A program made the translations under genes and the position numbers. The notes beneath the pieces are model-generated. The model did not search any database. It was not told the origin of the DNA and worked only from the letters and a program-made list of their open reading frames with translations. Below are positions 1 to 9,027 of a stretch of DNA of 64,000 nucleotides, in pieces. Numbering within the stretch: position 1 is the first letter of the stretch; the number at the start of each line of letters is the position of its first letter. The stretch spans positions 1-64,000 of the forward strand of contig JAETSX010000021.1 of NCBI GenBank assembly GCA_021769425.1, read 5' to 3'. Source of the DNA: Eubacterium sp. Lineage in GTDB: Bacteria; Bacillota; Clostridia; Lachnospirales; Lachnospiraceae.

Positions 1-38
1 TATCTTCTAAGCAGTATCGTCTTATCGTCATACCCTGG

Positions 39-83
39 CAGGAGTTTATCTAACATATGTTCGGTGAACTCCTGTTCTTTTTT
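39..83 (+). terminator. Rho-independent terminator of an off-window gene
   Basis: Inverted repeat CAGGAGTT ... AACTCCTG (39-46 and 67-74) with a 20-nt loop is followed by TTCTTTTTT. This is a standard plus-strand terminator, so a gene ending just left of the window probably uses it. Confidence 0.7.
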
Positions 84-174
84 ACCTCTTTAAAAATCGC
101 AATTTCCTATAAAGAACAAAGTGGGCAAGCCCACCTCAACTCCCTACCCCCTCACTCATGAGGGGATTGCACAC

Positions 175-305
175 TTTGCCGCGCTGAGCACGGTCGCTTT
201 AACGATATCATACCTCTTGTGTGAGTGTGCTTCCCCGCGGTAAACCCTTCCAAAACTGCAATAACCACTATCACTCTACCTCTTGTGCGAGTGCGCATCC
301 TCGCG
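175..305 (-). repeat. Degenerate GC-rich intergenic repeat (third copy)
   Basis: Read on the minus strand this stretch contains GGATGCGCACTCGC (about 288-301) and AAAGCGACCGTGCTCAGCGC (about 181-200). Both blocks also occur, less diverged, in the repeat at 17856-17945. A 30-bp block starting TACCTCTTGTG is also duplicated in direct orientation (about 211-240 and 276-305). The rest of 84-420 holds no convincing ORF, only small AT-rich inverted repeats of the type TTATAGGAAA/TTTCCTATAA. Confidence 0.45.
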
Positions 306-420
306 GAACGTTTTTATTTATAGGAAAACCATACACTTTAGTGCTTCACAGCAACAAGTTATTTCCTATAAAAGAATAAAAGAGCCCTGGCTCTATCATT
401 ATTCTCTTGTTTTCAAGTTA

Positions 421-448
421 TTGCTTCCTTTCTTCCTAAGCATATGAT
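421..448 (+). promoter_or_regulatory. Probable sigma-A promoter of the NSS symporter gene
   Basis: TTGCTT (421-426) and TATGAT (443-448) are separated by 16 bp and lie about 120 bp upstream of the symporter start. The transcript leader would carry a strong ribosome site (AAAGGAG near 524-530) and then a small GGCTG...CAGCC hairpin before the ATG. Confidence 0.45.
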
Positions 449-567
449 ATAGTAAACGTAGTCTGCCGCTTTGGGAATGCGCTTTCGCACCGCTTTCCAA
501 CACGTCCCGGGCAGAAGAACCAGGAAAGGAGTAAGGCTGTCAGTTTCGGCAGCCAGGTAAAATTAAA

Positions 568-1929
568 ATGGAACGAGAAAAATTAGGTTCGCGGATGGGG
601 TTTATCTTACTGTCCGCAGGCTGCGCAATCGGAATCGGAAATGTCTGGAGATTTCCTTATATTGCAGGAATGTACGGGGGAGGGATTTTTGTGCTCTTCT
701 ATCTGTTCTTCCTGATTATTATGGGAGTCCCGGTTATGACCATGGAATTTGCCGTAGGCCGGGCCAGCAGAAAAAGCATTATCAGGAGCTTTCAGGAATT
801 GGAAAAACCCGGGCAGAAATGGCATCTGAACGGATATCTGGGCATGGCCGGCAATTATCTTCTGATGATGTTCTACACCACAGTAACCGGCTGGATGCTG
901 TACTATTTCTATCAGATGCTTACTGGAAAATTCCAGGGAAAGACCACGGCTCAGGTGGAGGAAATGTTTCAGTCCATGCTGTCCAGCCCGGGAATTCTGG
1001 CAGGAGCCATGATAATCATTGTAATCGCCGGTATTTTCGTCTGCTCCATGGGACTTCAGAAAGGGGTGGAACGAATTACAAAAGTTCTCATGACGCTGCT
1101 TTTAGCCATCATTGTGATTCTGGCAGTACATAGCTGTACCTTAAAGGGAGGCGTAGAAGGGCTTAAATTCTATCTGATCCCTAATTTTCAGAGAATGAAA
1201 GAAGCCGGCGGCTGGGAAATTGTCACCGCGGCCATGAACCAGGCATTTTTCACCCTGAGCTTAGGCATTGGCGCCATGGGAATCTTCGGAAGCTATATCG
1301 ACAAAACTCACAGCCTTTTGGGAGAATCCGTAAACATCGCCATACTGGACACTTTTGTGGCGTTTGTCTCCGGTTTGATTATTTTCCCCTCCTGCTTTGC
1401 CTTTGACATCAGTCCGGCTCAGGGCCCGGGGCTTATCTTTATCACGCTGCCCAATGTATTTAACGGAATGGCCGGCGGCCGGATCTGGGGAACGCTGTTT
1501 TTTATCTTTATGACTTTTGCAGCGTTTTCCACTATACTTGCCGTATTTGAAAATATTATTTCCTGCGGCATGGATTTATTTCAATGGAGCAGAAAAAAAT
1601 CCTGTCTGGTGAACCTTTTTGCCATAATGGCATTATCATTGCCCTGTGTTTTCGGTTATAACCTGTGGTCTGCTTTTCAGCCTCTGGGGGATGGCAGCAC
1701 GGTTCTGGATTTGGAGGATTTTCTAGTGAGCAATCTCATCCTGCCGATAGGCTCCCTCTGCTATCTGCTGTTCTGCGTGACCCGTTTCGGCTGGGGATTT
1801 GAGAACTACAGAAAAGAGGCCAACACCGGAAACGGCTTGAAAATACCCGGGTGGATCCGGGTTTATGTGACATATCTTCTGCCGCTGCTGATCCTGTTTC
1901 TAATTGGAAAGGGTCTACTTGGGAAATAG
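568..1929 (+). CDS. Sodium-dependent transporter of the NSS family
   Basis: The 453-residue protein is an integral membrane symporter of the neurotransmitter:sodium symporter family (LeuT fold), which couples Na+ entry to uptake of amino acids or similar solutes. The N-terminus carries the family signature GCAIGIGNVWRFPY followed by the broken first helix, then PVMTMEFAVGR at the end of helix 2. About eleven hydrophobic segments follow, matching the bacterial 11-12 helix forms. ATG at 568 has a weak AGGTAAAA site; a stronger AAAGGAG lies further upstream, past a small hairpin. It is monocistronic, between a promoter and a palindrome. Substrate cannot be read from sequence. Confidence 0.9.
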   Translation: MEREKLGSRMGFILLSAGCAIGIGNVWRFPYIAGMYGGGIFVLFYLFFLIIMGVPVMTMEFAVGRASRKSIIRSFQELEKPGQKWHLNGYLGMAGNYLLMMFYTTVTGWMLYYFYQMLTGKFQGKTTAQVEEMFQSMLSSPGILAGAMIIIVIAGIFVCSMGLQKGVERITKVLMTLLLAIIVILAVHSCTLKGGVEGLKFYLIPNFQRMKEAGGWEIVTAAMNQAFFTLSLGIGAMGIFGSYIDKTHSLLGESVNIAILDTFVAFVSGLIIFPSCFAFDISPAQGPGLIFITLPNVFNGMAGGRIWGTLFFIFMTFAAFSTILAVFENIISCGMDLFQWSRKKSCLVNLFAIMALSLPCVFGYNLWSAFQPLGDGSTVLDLEDFLVSNLILPIGSLCYLLFCVTRFGWGFENYRKEANTGNGLKIPGWIRVYVTYLLPLLILFLIGKGLLGK

Positions 1930-1949
1930 GATATCTTTGAATACGGACG

Positions 1950-1973
1950 GAAATGCAGGCGCGCCTGCATTTC
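1950..1973. terminator. Perfect 24-bp palindrome between convergent genes
   Basis: GAAATGCAGGCG followed by its exact reverse complement lies between the symporter stop and the mtaB stop. It lacks a clear T-run on either side, so it is a terminator-like hairpin rather than a textbook terminator. Confidence 0.5.
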
Positions 1974-1987
1974 CTGCGTATTGAAAT

Positions 1988-3337
1988 CTATAATTCTTTT
2001 ACCTCTAATCGCAGAACATGTTCTTTCAGCATGGACGCTGCTATTCCTTTCACCAGCTTATTTTCCAGATGATGGATTTCTCCCTCGGGCAGCAATACGG
2101 CGGCCTTCACATATTCTCTGGTATGGCCCAGAAAATATTTTTTTCCGCCAAAGGATACTTCCTCTTCCATCAGAACTTCCAGTTCCCGCCCCAGATGCCA
2201 GTCCAGATATTCCCGGTTCATGACAGAGAGGTCTTCAAACAGGAGATCGCTTCTCTTTCCCTTGATTTCCTCCGGCACCTGAGGTTTCAGTTCTGCCGCT
2301 CTGGTTCCTCTCCGCAGAGAGTATTTAAAGATATGAATCTCAAAGAAATTAATCTCTTTTAAAAATTTTCTGGTAAGTTCAAATTCTTCTTCTGTTTCCC
2401 CGGGGAATCCCACAATCACATCCGTGGTAATGGCCGGGTGGGCAAAATATTTCCGAAGGAGCCGGCAGCTTTCTTTATATTCTGCGCAGGTATATTTCCG
2501 GTTCATTCTCTTTAAGGTGGTGTCGCAGCCGCTTTGCAGAGACAGATGAAAGTGAGGACAGACTTTCGGCAGCTCTGACAATGCTTTTGCAAATTCTTCC
2601 GTAACAATCCCAGGCTCTAAGGAGCCAAGGCGGATTCGGTCTATTCCTTCTGTCTCATGGACTTTCCGAATCAAATCCAGCAACCCAACCGTTTCCGCGC
2701 CGTCTTCTGAGTTCAAATCCACACCGTAAGAACTTAAGTGAATTCCGGTCAGCACCGCCTCCCGGCATCCCTTTCCGGCAAGGGTCTCCGCCTCCCGGAT
2801 TACCTCTGACATTTTCCGGCTTCTCACCCTCCCTCTGGCATAAGGGATAATGCAGTAACTGCAGAACTGGTTGCACCCGTCCTGCACTTTGAGAAAAGCC
2901 CTGGTATGTTCTCCGGTATGGCTGATACTCAGTTCCTCATATTCCTGCTCTTTTCCAATGTCCGCTACAGAGCTGCAGGAATCTTTGGCACGCGCCTGAA
3001 AAAAACGCTCCAACAATTTCGGCAGTTCATGCTTTTTATTATTTCCAATTAATATATCTATGGCTGGATCTGCCTGTGCCTGCTCTTTGGCGGTCTGCAC
3101 ATAGCATCCTGCCGCCACTACCACGCTGCCCGGATTCTTCTTCTTGGCCCGGTGCAGCATTTGTCTGGATTTGCGGTCTGCAATATTGGTAACGGAACAG
3201 GTATTAATCACATATACATCCGCCGGGGCATCAAAGGGCACAATCTCATATCCTGCCTGTTCTAACATCTGGCGCATGCTGTCTGTCTCATATGCATTGA
3301 CTTTGCATCCCAGATTGTGCAACGCTGCTTTTCTCAT
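1988..3337 (-). CDS. mtaB: tRNA threonylcarbamoyladenosine methylthiotransferase MtaB
   Basis: Radical-SAM enzyme that adds a methylthio group to t6A at position 37 of ANN-decoding tRNAs. The N-terminal MTTase domain starts with HNLGCKVNAYETDSM, and its cluster cysteines are seen in LGCK, NTCSVTN and AAGCYVQ. The radical-SAM CxxxCxxC motif is CNQFCSYCIIPYARG, around residue 155-170. A C-terminal TRAM-like segment completes the 449 residues, a normal length. The LGCKVN opening and overall pattern separate it from MiaB and RimO. The start has AAAGGAAT at proper spacing. It appears monocistronic. Confidence 0.92.
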   Translation of the reverse strand: MRKAALHNLGCKVNAYETDSMRQMLEQAGYEIVPFDAPADVYVINTCSVTNIADRKSRQMLHRAKKKNPGSVVVAAGCYVQTAKEQAQADPAIDILIGNNKKHELPKLLERFFQARAKDSCSSVADIGKEQEYEELSISHTGEHTRAFLKVQDGCNQFCSYCIIPYARGRVRSRKMSEVIREAETLAGKGCREAVLTGIHLSSYGVDLNSEDGAETVGLLDLIRKVHETEGIDRIRLGSLEPGIVTEEFAKALSELPKVCPHFHLSLQSGCDTTLKRMNRKYTCAEYKESCRLLRKYFAHPAITTDVIVGFPGETEEEFELTRKFLKEINFFEIHIFKYSLRRGTRAAELKPQVPEEIKGKRSDLLFEDLSVMNREYLDWHLGRELEVLMEEEVSFGGKKYFLGHTREYVKAAVLLPEGEIHHLENKLVKGIAASMLKEHVLRLEVKEL

Positions 3338-3490
3338 TTTTATTCCTTTCTACTCCTGTATTCCATGGCAAACTGCCAAAAAACTTAGCGGTTTTTTTCT
3401 TTAAATTGGCGATGGCGCCATTGACTTTTTCCATGAAAGAGGATACTATATAGAAAACAATTTGTTAAATATTTCAAGCAAAACCATTAT

Positions 3491-3582
3491 TATACCCGTG
3501 AGCGAAATCATTTGCCAGAAGATCATTCATAGCTTTGAGGAAAAAGCAAATGATTTGGCAAATAAGTATGCTCGTGAGTATA
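3491..3582 (+). repeat. 92-bp palindromic intergenic repeat, copy 1
   Basis: Imperfect inverted repeat whose ends read TATACCCGTGAGCG and (reverse complement) TATACTCACGAGC. It has an 11-bp perfect internal stem AAATCATTTGC / GCAAATGATTT. It is nearly identical to the reverse complement of 62378-62470 and clearly related to the reverse complement of 14733-14824. This copy ends only 9 bp before the ribosome site of the HPr-like gene, so it is likely within or next to that gene's leader. Confidence 0.85.
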
Positions 3583-3603
3583 ACATATTAAGGAGGCTAT
3601 TAC

Positions 3604-3834
3604 ATGAAAACAGTACAGATTTCTTTAAATTCTATTGACAAGGTTAAATCTTTCGTAAATGCAATTACACAGTTTGACTATGATTTTGACTTAATTTCCG
3701 GCAGATATGTCATCGACGCCAAATCCATTATGGGTATTTTCAGCCTGGATCTTTCCAAACCGATTGATCTTGCCATCCATGTGGAAAACGACATCGACGA
3801 AATTCTGGAAGCATTGGAACCATATCTGGTTTAA
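3604..3834 (+). CDS. HPr-like protein lacking the phosphorylatable histidine
   Basis: This 76-residue protein has the HPr fold pattern. The regulatory-serine region is intact (KSIMGIFSL, Ser41 equivalent to HPr Ser46). The active-site loop GIHARP of true HPr reads SIDKVK, so His15 is replaced by Asp12. It therefore cannot pass phosphate from PTS Enzyme I to sugar-specific EIIA, and a regulatory role like that of Bacillus Crh is more likely. An excellent AGGAGG site precedes ATG 3604. A 92-bp repeat lies immediately upstream and a terminator follows. No PTS genes are nearby. Confidence 0.8.
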   Translation: MKTVQISLNSIDKVKSFVNAITQFDYDFDLISGRYVIDAKSIMGIFSLDLSKPIDLAIHVENDIDEILEALEPYLV

Positions 3835-3875
3835 TCTGAACAGGCAGCGCTTATCAAAGCATCCTGTGCAAATGC

Positions 3876-3912
3876 AACACTCTCCATCTTACAGTTTGGA
3901 GAGTGTTTTATC
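3876..3912 (+). terminator. Terminator of the HPr-like gene
   Basis: Stem ACACTCTCC / GGAGAGTGT with a 12-nt loop is followed by TTTTATC. The T-run is on the plus strand only, so it serves the HPr-like gene rather than thiI. Confidence 0.8.
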
Positions 3913-3959
3913 ATTTCCGCTATATGGTTCCTTCTGCCGCTTGCCCGGCCATCTCTTGT

Positions 3960-5147
3960 TTATGACAGCGCATCCACAACGATAGTTTCCGCCGTTTCAA
4001 TAGCTGTCTTCACCATCTCCCCGATTTTTTCCTCCAAATGGGTTTCCGAACGCCGGATAATTTTAAGATTTGGCTTCGTCACCGGATGTTTCGCCACAAA
4101 TATGGTGCAGCAGTCCTCATACGGCAGAATGGAAGTCTCATAAGCGCCGATTTTTTCTGAAACTGCAATAATCTCCTGTTTATCAAATCCAATCAAAGGC
4201 CGGTACACCGGAAGCTCACACACTTCATTGGTAGCGGCCAAAGACTGCATCGTCTGGCTTGCCACCTGCCCGATGCTCTCGCCGGTAATCAGCCCCAGGG
4301 AGTTGGTCTCTTTCGCAAAATGCTCTGCAATCCGCATCATGTAACGCCGCATAATAATGGTCAGCTCCTCATGGGGGCACTTCTCGTAAATATACATCTG
4401 AATGTCTGTAAAGTTCACCACCTTAAGGTAAATGGGACCGGAATATTTTGCAACGATCCTGGCCAAATCCACTACTTTCTGTTTGGCTCTTTCACTGGTG
4501 TAGGGAGGCGCATGGAAGTAAACCGCATCAATTTTTACGCCTCTTTTGGCAATCATATATCCGGCCACCGGACTGTCAATTCCGCCGGATAACAGAAGCA
4601 TTCCTTTTCCGTTGGCGCCTACGGGCATTCCGCCGGGTCCCGGCACAACTTCAGAATAAATGCTGATATTTTTGCGGATTTCCACATGAATCATAAGCTC
4701 CGGATGGTGGACATCCACTTTCATCTCAGGAAACGCTTCCAGAATCCGCCCGCCCAATGCTGCGCTTACTTCCATGGAAGTCATGGGGTAACTTTTCTTC
4801 GCCCTTCTGGTGTCCACCTTAAAGGTCATGTTTGTCTGCGGGTAATGCTGTTTTACGTATTCAATGACATCTTCCGCAAGCTGCTTTGGCCCGTTGTCTT
4901 CTTTCAGCTCCACCGGGCAGATCCCCACGATTCCAAAGACACATTGCAGGCACTCCATTGCCTCATCATAATCATATTCCCCCAGGGCTTCAATGTAAAT
5001 GCGCCCCTGTTCTTTGGTAATCAAAAATTCCCCGTCCACCGGCTTTAAGGCATATTTTATCTGATGCACTAAGGCGTCCTCAAACAAATGGCGGTTCTTC
5101 CCTTTAATTCCGATTTCACCGTATTTTATCAAAAATGCTTTATACAT
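3960..5147 (-). CDS. thiI: tRNA 4-thiouridine synthetase ThiI
   Basis: ATP-dependent sulfurtransferase that makes 4-thiouridine at tRNA position 8; in many bacteria it also supplies sulfur for thiamine. At 395 residues it has the ferredoxin-like and THUMP N-terminal region followed by the PP-loop domain with LLLSGGIDSPVAGYM near residues 180-195. There is no C-terminal rhodanese domain, as is usual in Firmicutes. There the sulfur comes from a dedicated cysteine desulfurase, and such a gene lies just 11 bp upstream in the same operon. ATG has AGGAGGAATT. Confidence 0.95.
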   Translation of the reverse strand: MYKAFLIKYGEIGIKGKNRHLFEDALVHQIKYALKPVDGEFLITKEQGRIYIEALGEYDYDEAMECLQCVFGIVGICPVELKEDNGPKQLAEDVIEYVKQHYPQTNMTFKVDTRRAKKSYPMTSMEVSAALGGRILEAFPEMKVDVHHPELMIHVEIRKNISIYSEVVPGPGGMPVGANGKGMLLLSGGIDSPVAGYMIAKRGVKIDAVYFHAPPYTSERAKQKVVDLARIVAKYSGPIYLKVVNFTDIQMYIYEKCPHEELTIIMRRYMMRIAEHFAKETNSLGLITGESIGQVASQTMQSLAATNEVCELPVYRPLIGFDKQEIIAVSEKIGAYETSILPYEDCCTIFVAKHPVTKPNLKIIRRSETHLEEKIGEMVKTAIETAETIVVDALS

Positions 5148-5158
5148 AATTCCTCCTG

Positions 5159-6313
5159 TTAACGCCTGGTAAATCTCTGAAGATTGGGCGTCAGTTCTTT
5201 TAATGCGTCCAGGCAGTAATTTACCTCTTCCAGTGTATTCTCCGGGCTGAAGCTAATCCGTATGGTGGATTCCAGCACATCTTTTTTGGCGCCGATTGCC
5301 TGAAGCGTACTGCTGGGAGCCGGTTTATTGGACGAACAGGCGCTTCCGGCAGACACATAAATCTGCCGATCTTCTAAGGCATGGAGCAGCACTTCGCTCC
5401 GCACTCCCTCTATGCTTAAGCTGATAATGTGGGGAGCGCTGTCACGGCCTGTTTTCCCGTTTATTTTCGCCCATTCCATACCTGCAACACCTGAAAGAAA
5501 TGCTTCTTTTAACTGAAAGAGATGCTCCTGCTTTCTCCCGAAATCCTCATAGGCCTCCTTTGCCGCCTGTCCCATTCCTGCAATTCCCGGCACATTTTCC
5601 GTTCCGGAACGGATGCCCCTCTGCTGCCCTCCGCCGTAAATCACCGGTTTTAATTTGGTCTTTTCTTTTACATATAAAAAACCGCTTCCCTTCGGCCCGT
5701 GGATTTTATGACCGCTGGCTGACATCAGGTCAATGCCCAGCTTTCCAGGATGAATCACATATTTTCCGTATGCCTGAATTGCGTCTGCATGAAATAACGT
5801 CAGGGGATTCTTCTCTTTGACGATCTTCGCCGCCTCCGCGATGGGCTCCACCGCACCGATTTCGTTATTGACATACATCACTGACGCCAGAATGGTTTCT
5901 TCTGTAACGGCGTCTCTCAATTGATCCAGAGAAATCAGTCCGTCAGAATCCACATCCAGCCAGGTAACGGAAAATCCCTGTTCTTCCAGATACCGCATAG
6001 GGGCAGCCACAGCCGGGTGCTCAATCTTTGTGGTAATCAAATGCATGCCCTGCCGGCGGTTTGCCATGGCTGCGCCGATGACGGCAAGATTATTTGCTTC
6101 CGTTCCGCCGGAAGTAAAGATCAACTCTGTCTCATTTGCTTTTAATGTTTTGCAGATCTGTTTCCTGGCTTCCCTGATATAATTTTCCCCTTCCATGCCC
6201 TTTCGGTGCAGAGAAGAAGGATTGCCGTAATCTTCGGACAGCGCCCGCATCATGACTTCCTTTGCCCCGTCAAAACAGCGCGTGGTTGCCGCGTTATCAA
6301 AATATGCTTCCAT
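5159..6313 (-). CDS. Cysteine desulfurase (NifS/IscS-like) paired with ThiI
   Basis: PLP enzyme that takes sulfur from L-cysteine as a protein persulfide and hands it to ThiI. Key parts are YFDNAATTR at the N-terminus, the PLP lysine in SASGHKIHGPKG, and the catalytic cysteine in SAGSACSS. I place the start at 6313, giving 384 residues. GGAGG lies 9 nt before it, and the family begins MxAYFDNAATT; an upstream in-frame ATG would overlap rsmE. The adjacent thiI indicates tRNA thiolation as the main job; general Fe-S supply remains possible. Confidence 0.92.
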   Translation of the reverse strand: MEAYFDNAATTRCFDGAKEVMMRALSEDYGNPSSLHRKGMEGENYIREARKQICKTLKANETELIFTSGGTEANNLAVIGAAMANRRQGMHLITTKIEHPAVAAPMRYLEEQGFSVTWLDVDSDGLISLDQLRDAVTEETILASVMYVNNEIGAVEPIAEAAKIVKEKNPLTLFHADAIQAYGKYVIHPGKLGIDLMSASGHKIHGPKGSGFLYVKEKTKLKPVIYGGGQQRGIRSGTENVPGIAGMGQAAKEAYEDFGRKQEHLFQLKEAFLSGVAGMEWAKINGKTGRDSAPHIISLSIEGVRSEVLLHALEDRQIYVSAGSACSSNKPAPSSTLQAIGAKKDVLESTIRISFSPENTLEEVNYCLDALKELTPNLQRFTRR

Positions 6314-6314
6314 C

Positions 6315-7046
6315 TTAATCCTCCATCTCATATATCAGCATGGCCAATGCAGCAAGACCTGCCGTTTCTGTTCGCAGAATCCGGTTTCCCAGAGAAATAA
6401 TTTCTGCCTGATCTTTCATCAGCTCTATTTCCTCAGAAGAAAAACCGCCTTCCGGACCGATAAAAATTCCCACAGAATTTCCTTTATTTATCCTGCCGAA
6501 CACTTCTCTTGTATAGGCCATTCCCCGGGCCTGCTCGTAAGGCAACAGGCGCACGTCCATGGCTGCAGCATATTCTGCCGCTTCTTTCAGACTGCATACC
6601 GGCTTTACCTCTGGAACAATGCTTCGTTTAGACTGTTTGGCGCCGCTCTCTGCAATGGCCTGCCAGCGGGCGCGCCTGTTCTCGGCTTTTTTAGCGTCCA
6701 GCTTCACCACACAGTTTTTCATGGCTACCGGAACAATTTCACTGACGCCCAGTTCCACCCCTTTTTGGATCACCAGTTCCATTTTGTCTCCCTTAGGCAG
6801 GCCCTGAAACAACGTCACTTTTACCGGAAGCTCCGTCCCCCGGCATGGTTCTAAGATGTTAAGGAGAATCTGCTCCGAATGGATCTCCGCAATTTCACAG
6901 AGGAAATCTCCTCCCTCCTGATCGCTGATTCGAACCTGTCCGCCGCATTTCATCCGAAGAACATTCCTGATATGGTTTACATCACTGCCGGTAATCACCG
7001 CCTGACCTGCTGTGAGCTGTTTTGGCTCAACAAAAAACTGAAACAT
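6315..7046 (-). CDS. rsmE: 16S rRNA (uracil-1498-N3)-methyltransferase RsmE
   Basis: SPOUT-family methyltransferase acting on 16S rRNA U1498. Recognisable segments are the PUA-like N-terminus (HIRNVLRMKCGG), KMELVIQKGVELGV in the middle, and the SAM-binding knot IFIGPEGGFSSEEIE plus LGNRILRTETA at the C-terminus. The start at 7046 (MFQFF) gives 243 residues and has GGAGG at good spacing; the upstream ATG overlaps that site. It sits between prmA and the cysteine desulfurase, one base apart from the latter, so all are probably co-transcribed. prmA-rsmE pairing is common in Firmicutes. Confidence 0.93.
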   Translation of the reverse strand: MFQFFVEPKQLTAGQAVITGSDVNHIRNVLRMKCGGQVRISDQEGGDFLCEIAEIHSEQILLNILEPCRGTELPVKVTLFQGLPKGDKMELVIQKGVELGVSEIVPVAMKNCVVKLDAKKAENRRARWQAIAESGAKQSKRSIVPEVKPVCSLKEAAEYAAAMDVRLLPYEQARGMAYTREVFGRINKGNSVGIFIGPEGGFSSEEIELMKDQAEIISLGNRILRTETAGLAALAMLIYEMED

Positions 7047-7073
7047 GATTGCCTCCATTCCTCCAACTGAATT

Positions 7074-8024
7074 TCAGTCCTTTCTGGCTGTAATGCTGAC
7101 CCATTCTCCCAAACGCACTGTCTCCAAAATCGTAAACCCTGCCGCCTGAATTGCAGCCGCCACCGCCGTTTCTTTAAAATCAATAATGCCGCTTGTAATA
7201 TAAACGCCTCCTGGTTTCAGGCAATGGGGAATCACCGGCGTCAAAGGAATAATAATATCTGCCAGAATATTTGCAGTTACAATATCGTATCCGCCGCCAA
7301 CGGCCGTTCGCAGACTCTCATCCTCAATGAGATTTCCCTGATAAAACCTGCCTGCTTCTTCCGGAAGATGATTGACTCTTATATTCTCTCTGGAAGCAGT
7401 CATACACAGCGGATCAATATCCGTACCTGTCACCTGGCCTGCTCCCAGCTTTAAGCTTATGACTGAGAGAATCCCGCTTCCGCAGCCCACGTCCAACACT
7501 TTATCCCCCGGCTGAATGAATTTGCGGATCTGCTGAATACAGAGACGGGTGGTCTCATGCTTCCCGGTTCCAAAGGACGTACCCGGATCAATTTCCACCA
7601 CGCAGCGGTAATTTCCTGCCGTTATCTCTTTTTCCCAGGTGGGCTTAATCAGAATATCCTCAATGGCAAAAGACTTAAAATATTCCTTCCAGTTGTTGAT
7701 CCAGTCTTTATCTTCCGTCTCGCTCCGGGCTATCGTCCCTGCCCCAATTTCCACAAAGAGCCGCAGATCCTCCAGTTCTTCTTTCACCTGGGCAAGCAGG
7801 GCTTCCTGCTCTTCTTCAGTATCCAGAAAAAAACTGACATATGCTTTTCCCTCATCCGGCGGAAGTTCCGGCAAAATATCAATGTACATTTTTTCCTTAT
7901 CCTCTGCGGACAAAGGCACATTGTCTTCAATCTGAACTCCCTCAATTCCCAGATCCGCCAACATGCCGCTGATGAAATCCTCCGCCTGGGTAGTGGTTTG
8001 AATGGTATATTTGTTCCACTTCAT
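7074..8024 (-). CDS. prmA: Ribosomal protein L11 methyltransferase PrmA
   Basis: Class I SAM-dependent methyltransferase that methylates ribosomal protein L11. The sequence shows FGTGKHETTRLC, then the SAM motif VLDVGCGSGILSVISLKLG and DIVTANILADII, the PrmA-specific NxL/I motif. The start at 8024 (MKWNKYTI, 316 residues) has GGAGGAGC upstream. The longer reading frame has no homology in its first 40 residues and would run into the preceding gene. It lies 37 bp after the dlt-like operon, so read-through from that operon is possible. Confidence 0.94.
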   Translation of the reverse strand: MKWNKYTIQTTTQAEDFISGMLADLGIEGVQIEDNVPLSAEDKEKMYIDILPELPPDEGKAYVSFFLDTEEEQEALLAQVKEELEDLRLFVEIGAGTIARSETEDKDWINNWKEYFKSFAIEDILIKPTWEKEITAGNYRCVVEIDPGTSFGTGKHETTRLCIQQIRKFIQPGDKVLDVGCGSGILSVISLKLGAGQVTGTDIDPLCMTASRENIRVNHLPEEAGRFYQGNLIEDESLRTAVGGGYDIVTANILADIIIPLTPVIPHCLKPGGVYITSGIIDFKETAVAAAIQAAGFTILETVRLGEWVSITARKD

Positions 8025-8061
8025 CAAATGCTCCTCCTTCTCTCCCGCAAACCGCCTTTTG

Positions 8062-9027
8062 CTACCAGAGATCTTCTGCCAGCTTTGCGCTGAATGCTTC
8101 CGCCTGCTGGGAATCCATATGCCCCTCATAGTCAGTAAAGCCATTCAGGCTGTAATCAAAATTCGGAATATCCCTTTCCCCGGAGTTATAGTTCCAGTAC
8201 GAAAGGCCAAGCCCTTTCAGGTAATTTCGGAAATATACATCCGCCTCCTGGAATTCTTTCTGATATTTTTCCAGCGTTTCTGCCGGAACCGGCGTTGACG
8301 CCACAATCAGTTCTATGTTCTGTTTTTTGCAGAATGCCGCCATTTTTTCAAAATACCGGAAAGAATCTTCATTTTTGTCTTCTTCTTTCCATACTTCCAG
8401 GGCGCTTTCCTCTTTCATTCCAGGCACTGGAAGATTGCGCATAAAGCCGTCTGCAAACTCCTGTCCGCCGCTGGAAAACGCACCCGCACCATAATTCTTA
8501 TAATCATCTCCCTGCTTGACCGCTATAACTTCCTTTATATTTCGAAACTGTCCCCGGTAGTAGAACCAGGGAAACAGCGTGGCGCGAAAATCCAATTCCC
8601 CCTCCTTTGCAAAAAAATACTCTGCTTTCGTCAAGGACATGGGCATTTCATAATAAATACGGTTAAAATCTCCTCTCTGTCCTTCCGGCGTACAAAAGTA
8701 GCCCGGATCTAACTCGTAAATCACCCGTCTGGGTTTCTTTTTTTCACAAACCTGTTTCAAAAGATAATAGGCGTCTCTGGGATATTCCCCGCCCAGGCAC
8801 AGATTTACCGCATCCTCGCCTGTTTTTTCAGAAACTACTTTAGGACTGATCCCATTCAGTCCATGAGAAGTTCCCAAAAATACCGTGTCGTACTCTTCTG
8901 TCTGAATCTGATGCATCATTATTCTCACATAACTGTATGGAATCAGGGCATAGTTCAATCCAAGATTAACCGCAGCAATTGCCAGAATCAGCACAATCGG
9001 CAATAGAAATTTTTTAAAACTGTGCAT
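8062..9027 (-). CDS. DltD-like SGNH-hydrolase-type membrane protein
   Basis: A 321-residue protein with one N-terminal membrane segment (about residues 7-27) and an extracytoplasmic domain. TVFLGTSHGLNGI near residue 50 is the block carrying the nucleophile serine of the SGNH/DltD type, and DYEGH near the C-terminus supplies the Asp/His pair. DltD proteins act with an MBOAT protein in moving D-alanine to teichoic acid, or similar acyl groups to surface polymers. The gene overlaps the upstream MBOAT gene by 14 bp, implying translational coupling. AGGAGG precedes the ATG. Similarity to classical DltD is distant, so the acceptor is unknown. Confidence 0.72.
   Translation of the reverse strand: MHSFKKFLLPIVLILAIAAVNLGLNYALIPYSYVRIMMHQIQTEEYDTVFLGTSHGLNGISPKVVSEKTGEDAVNLCLGGEYPRDAYYLLKQVCEKKKPRRVIYELDPGYFCTPEGQRGDFNRIYYEMPMSLTKAEYFFAKEGELDFRATLFPWFYYRGQFRNIKEVIAVKQGDDYKNYGAGAFSSGGQEFADGFMRNLPVPGMKEESALEVWKEEDKNEDSFRYFEKMAAFCKKQNIELIVASTPVPAETLEKYQKEFQEADVYFRNYLKGLGLSYWNYNSGERDIPNFDYSLNGFTDYEGHMDSQQAEAFSAKLAEDLW

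Noticed and set aside
1-567. Possible riboswitch in the long leader region of the NSS gene
   Set aside because: No known riboswitch core was recognised; the predicted promoter at 421-448 leaves only about 110 nt of leader with one small hairpin.
6920-6950. ATTCGAACCTG, a tRNA-like T-loop on the minus strand
   Set aside because: It lies inside the rsmE coding sequence and no cloverleaf forms.
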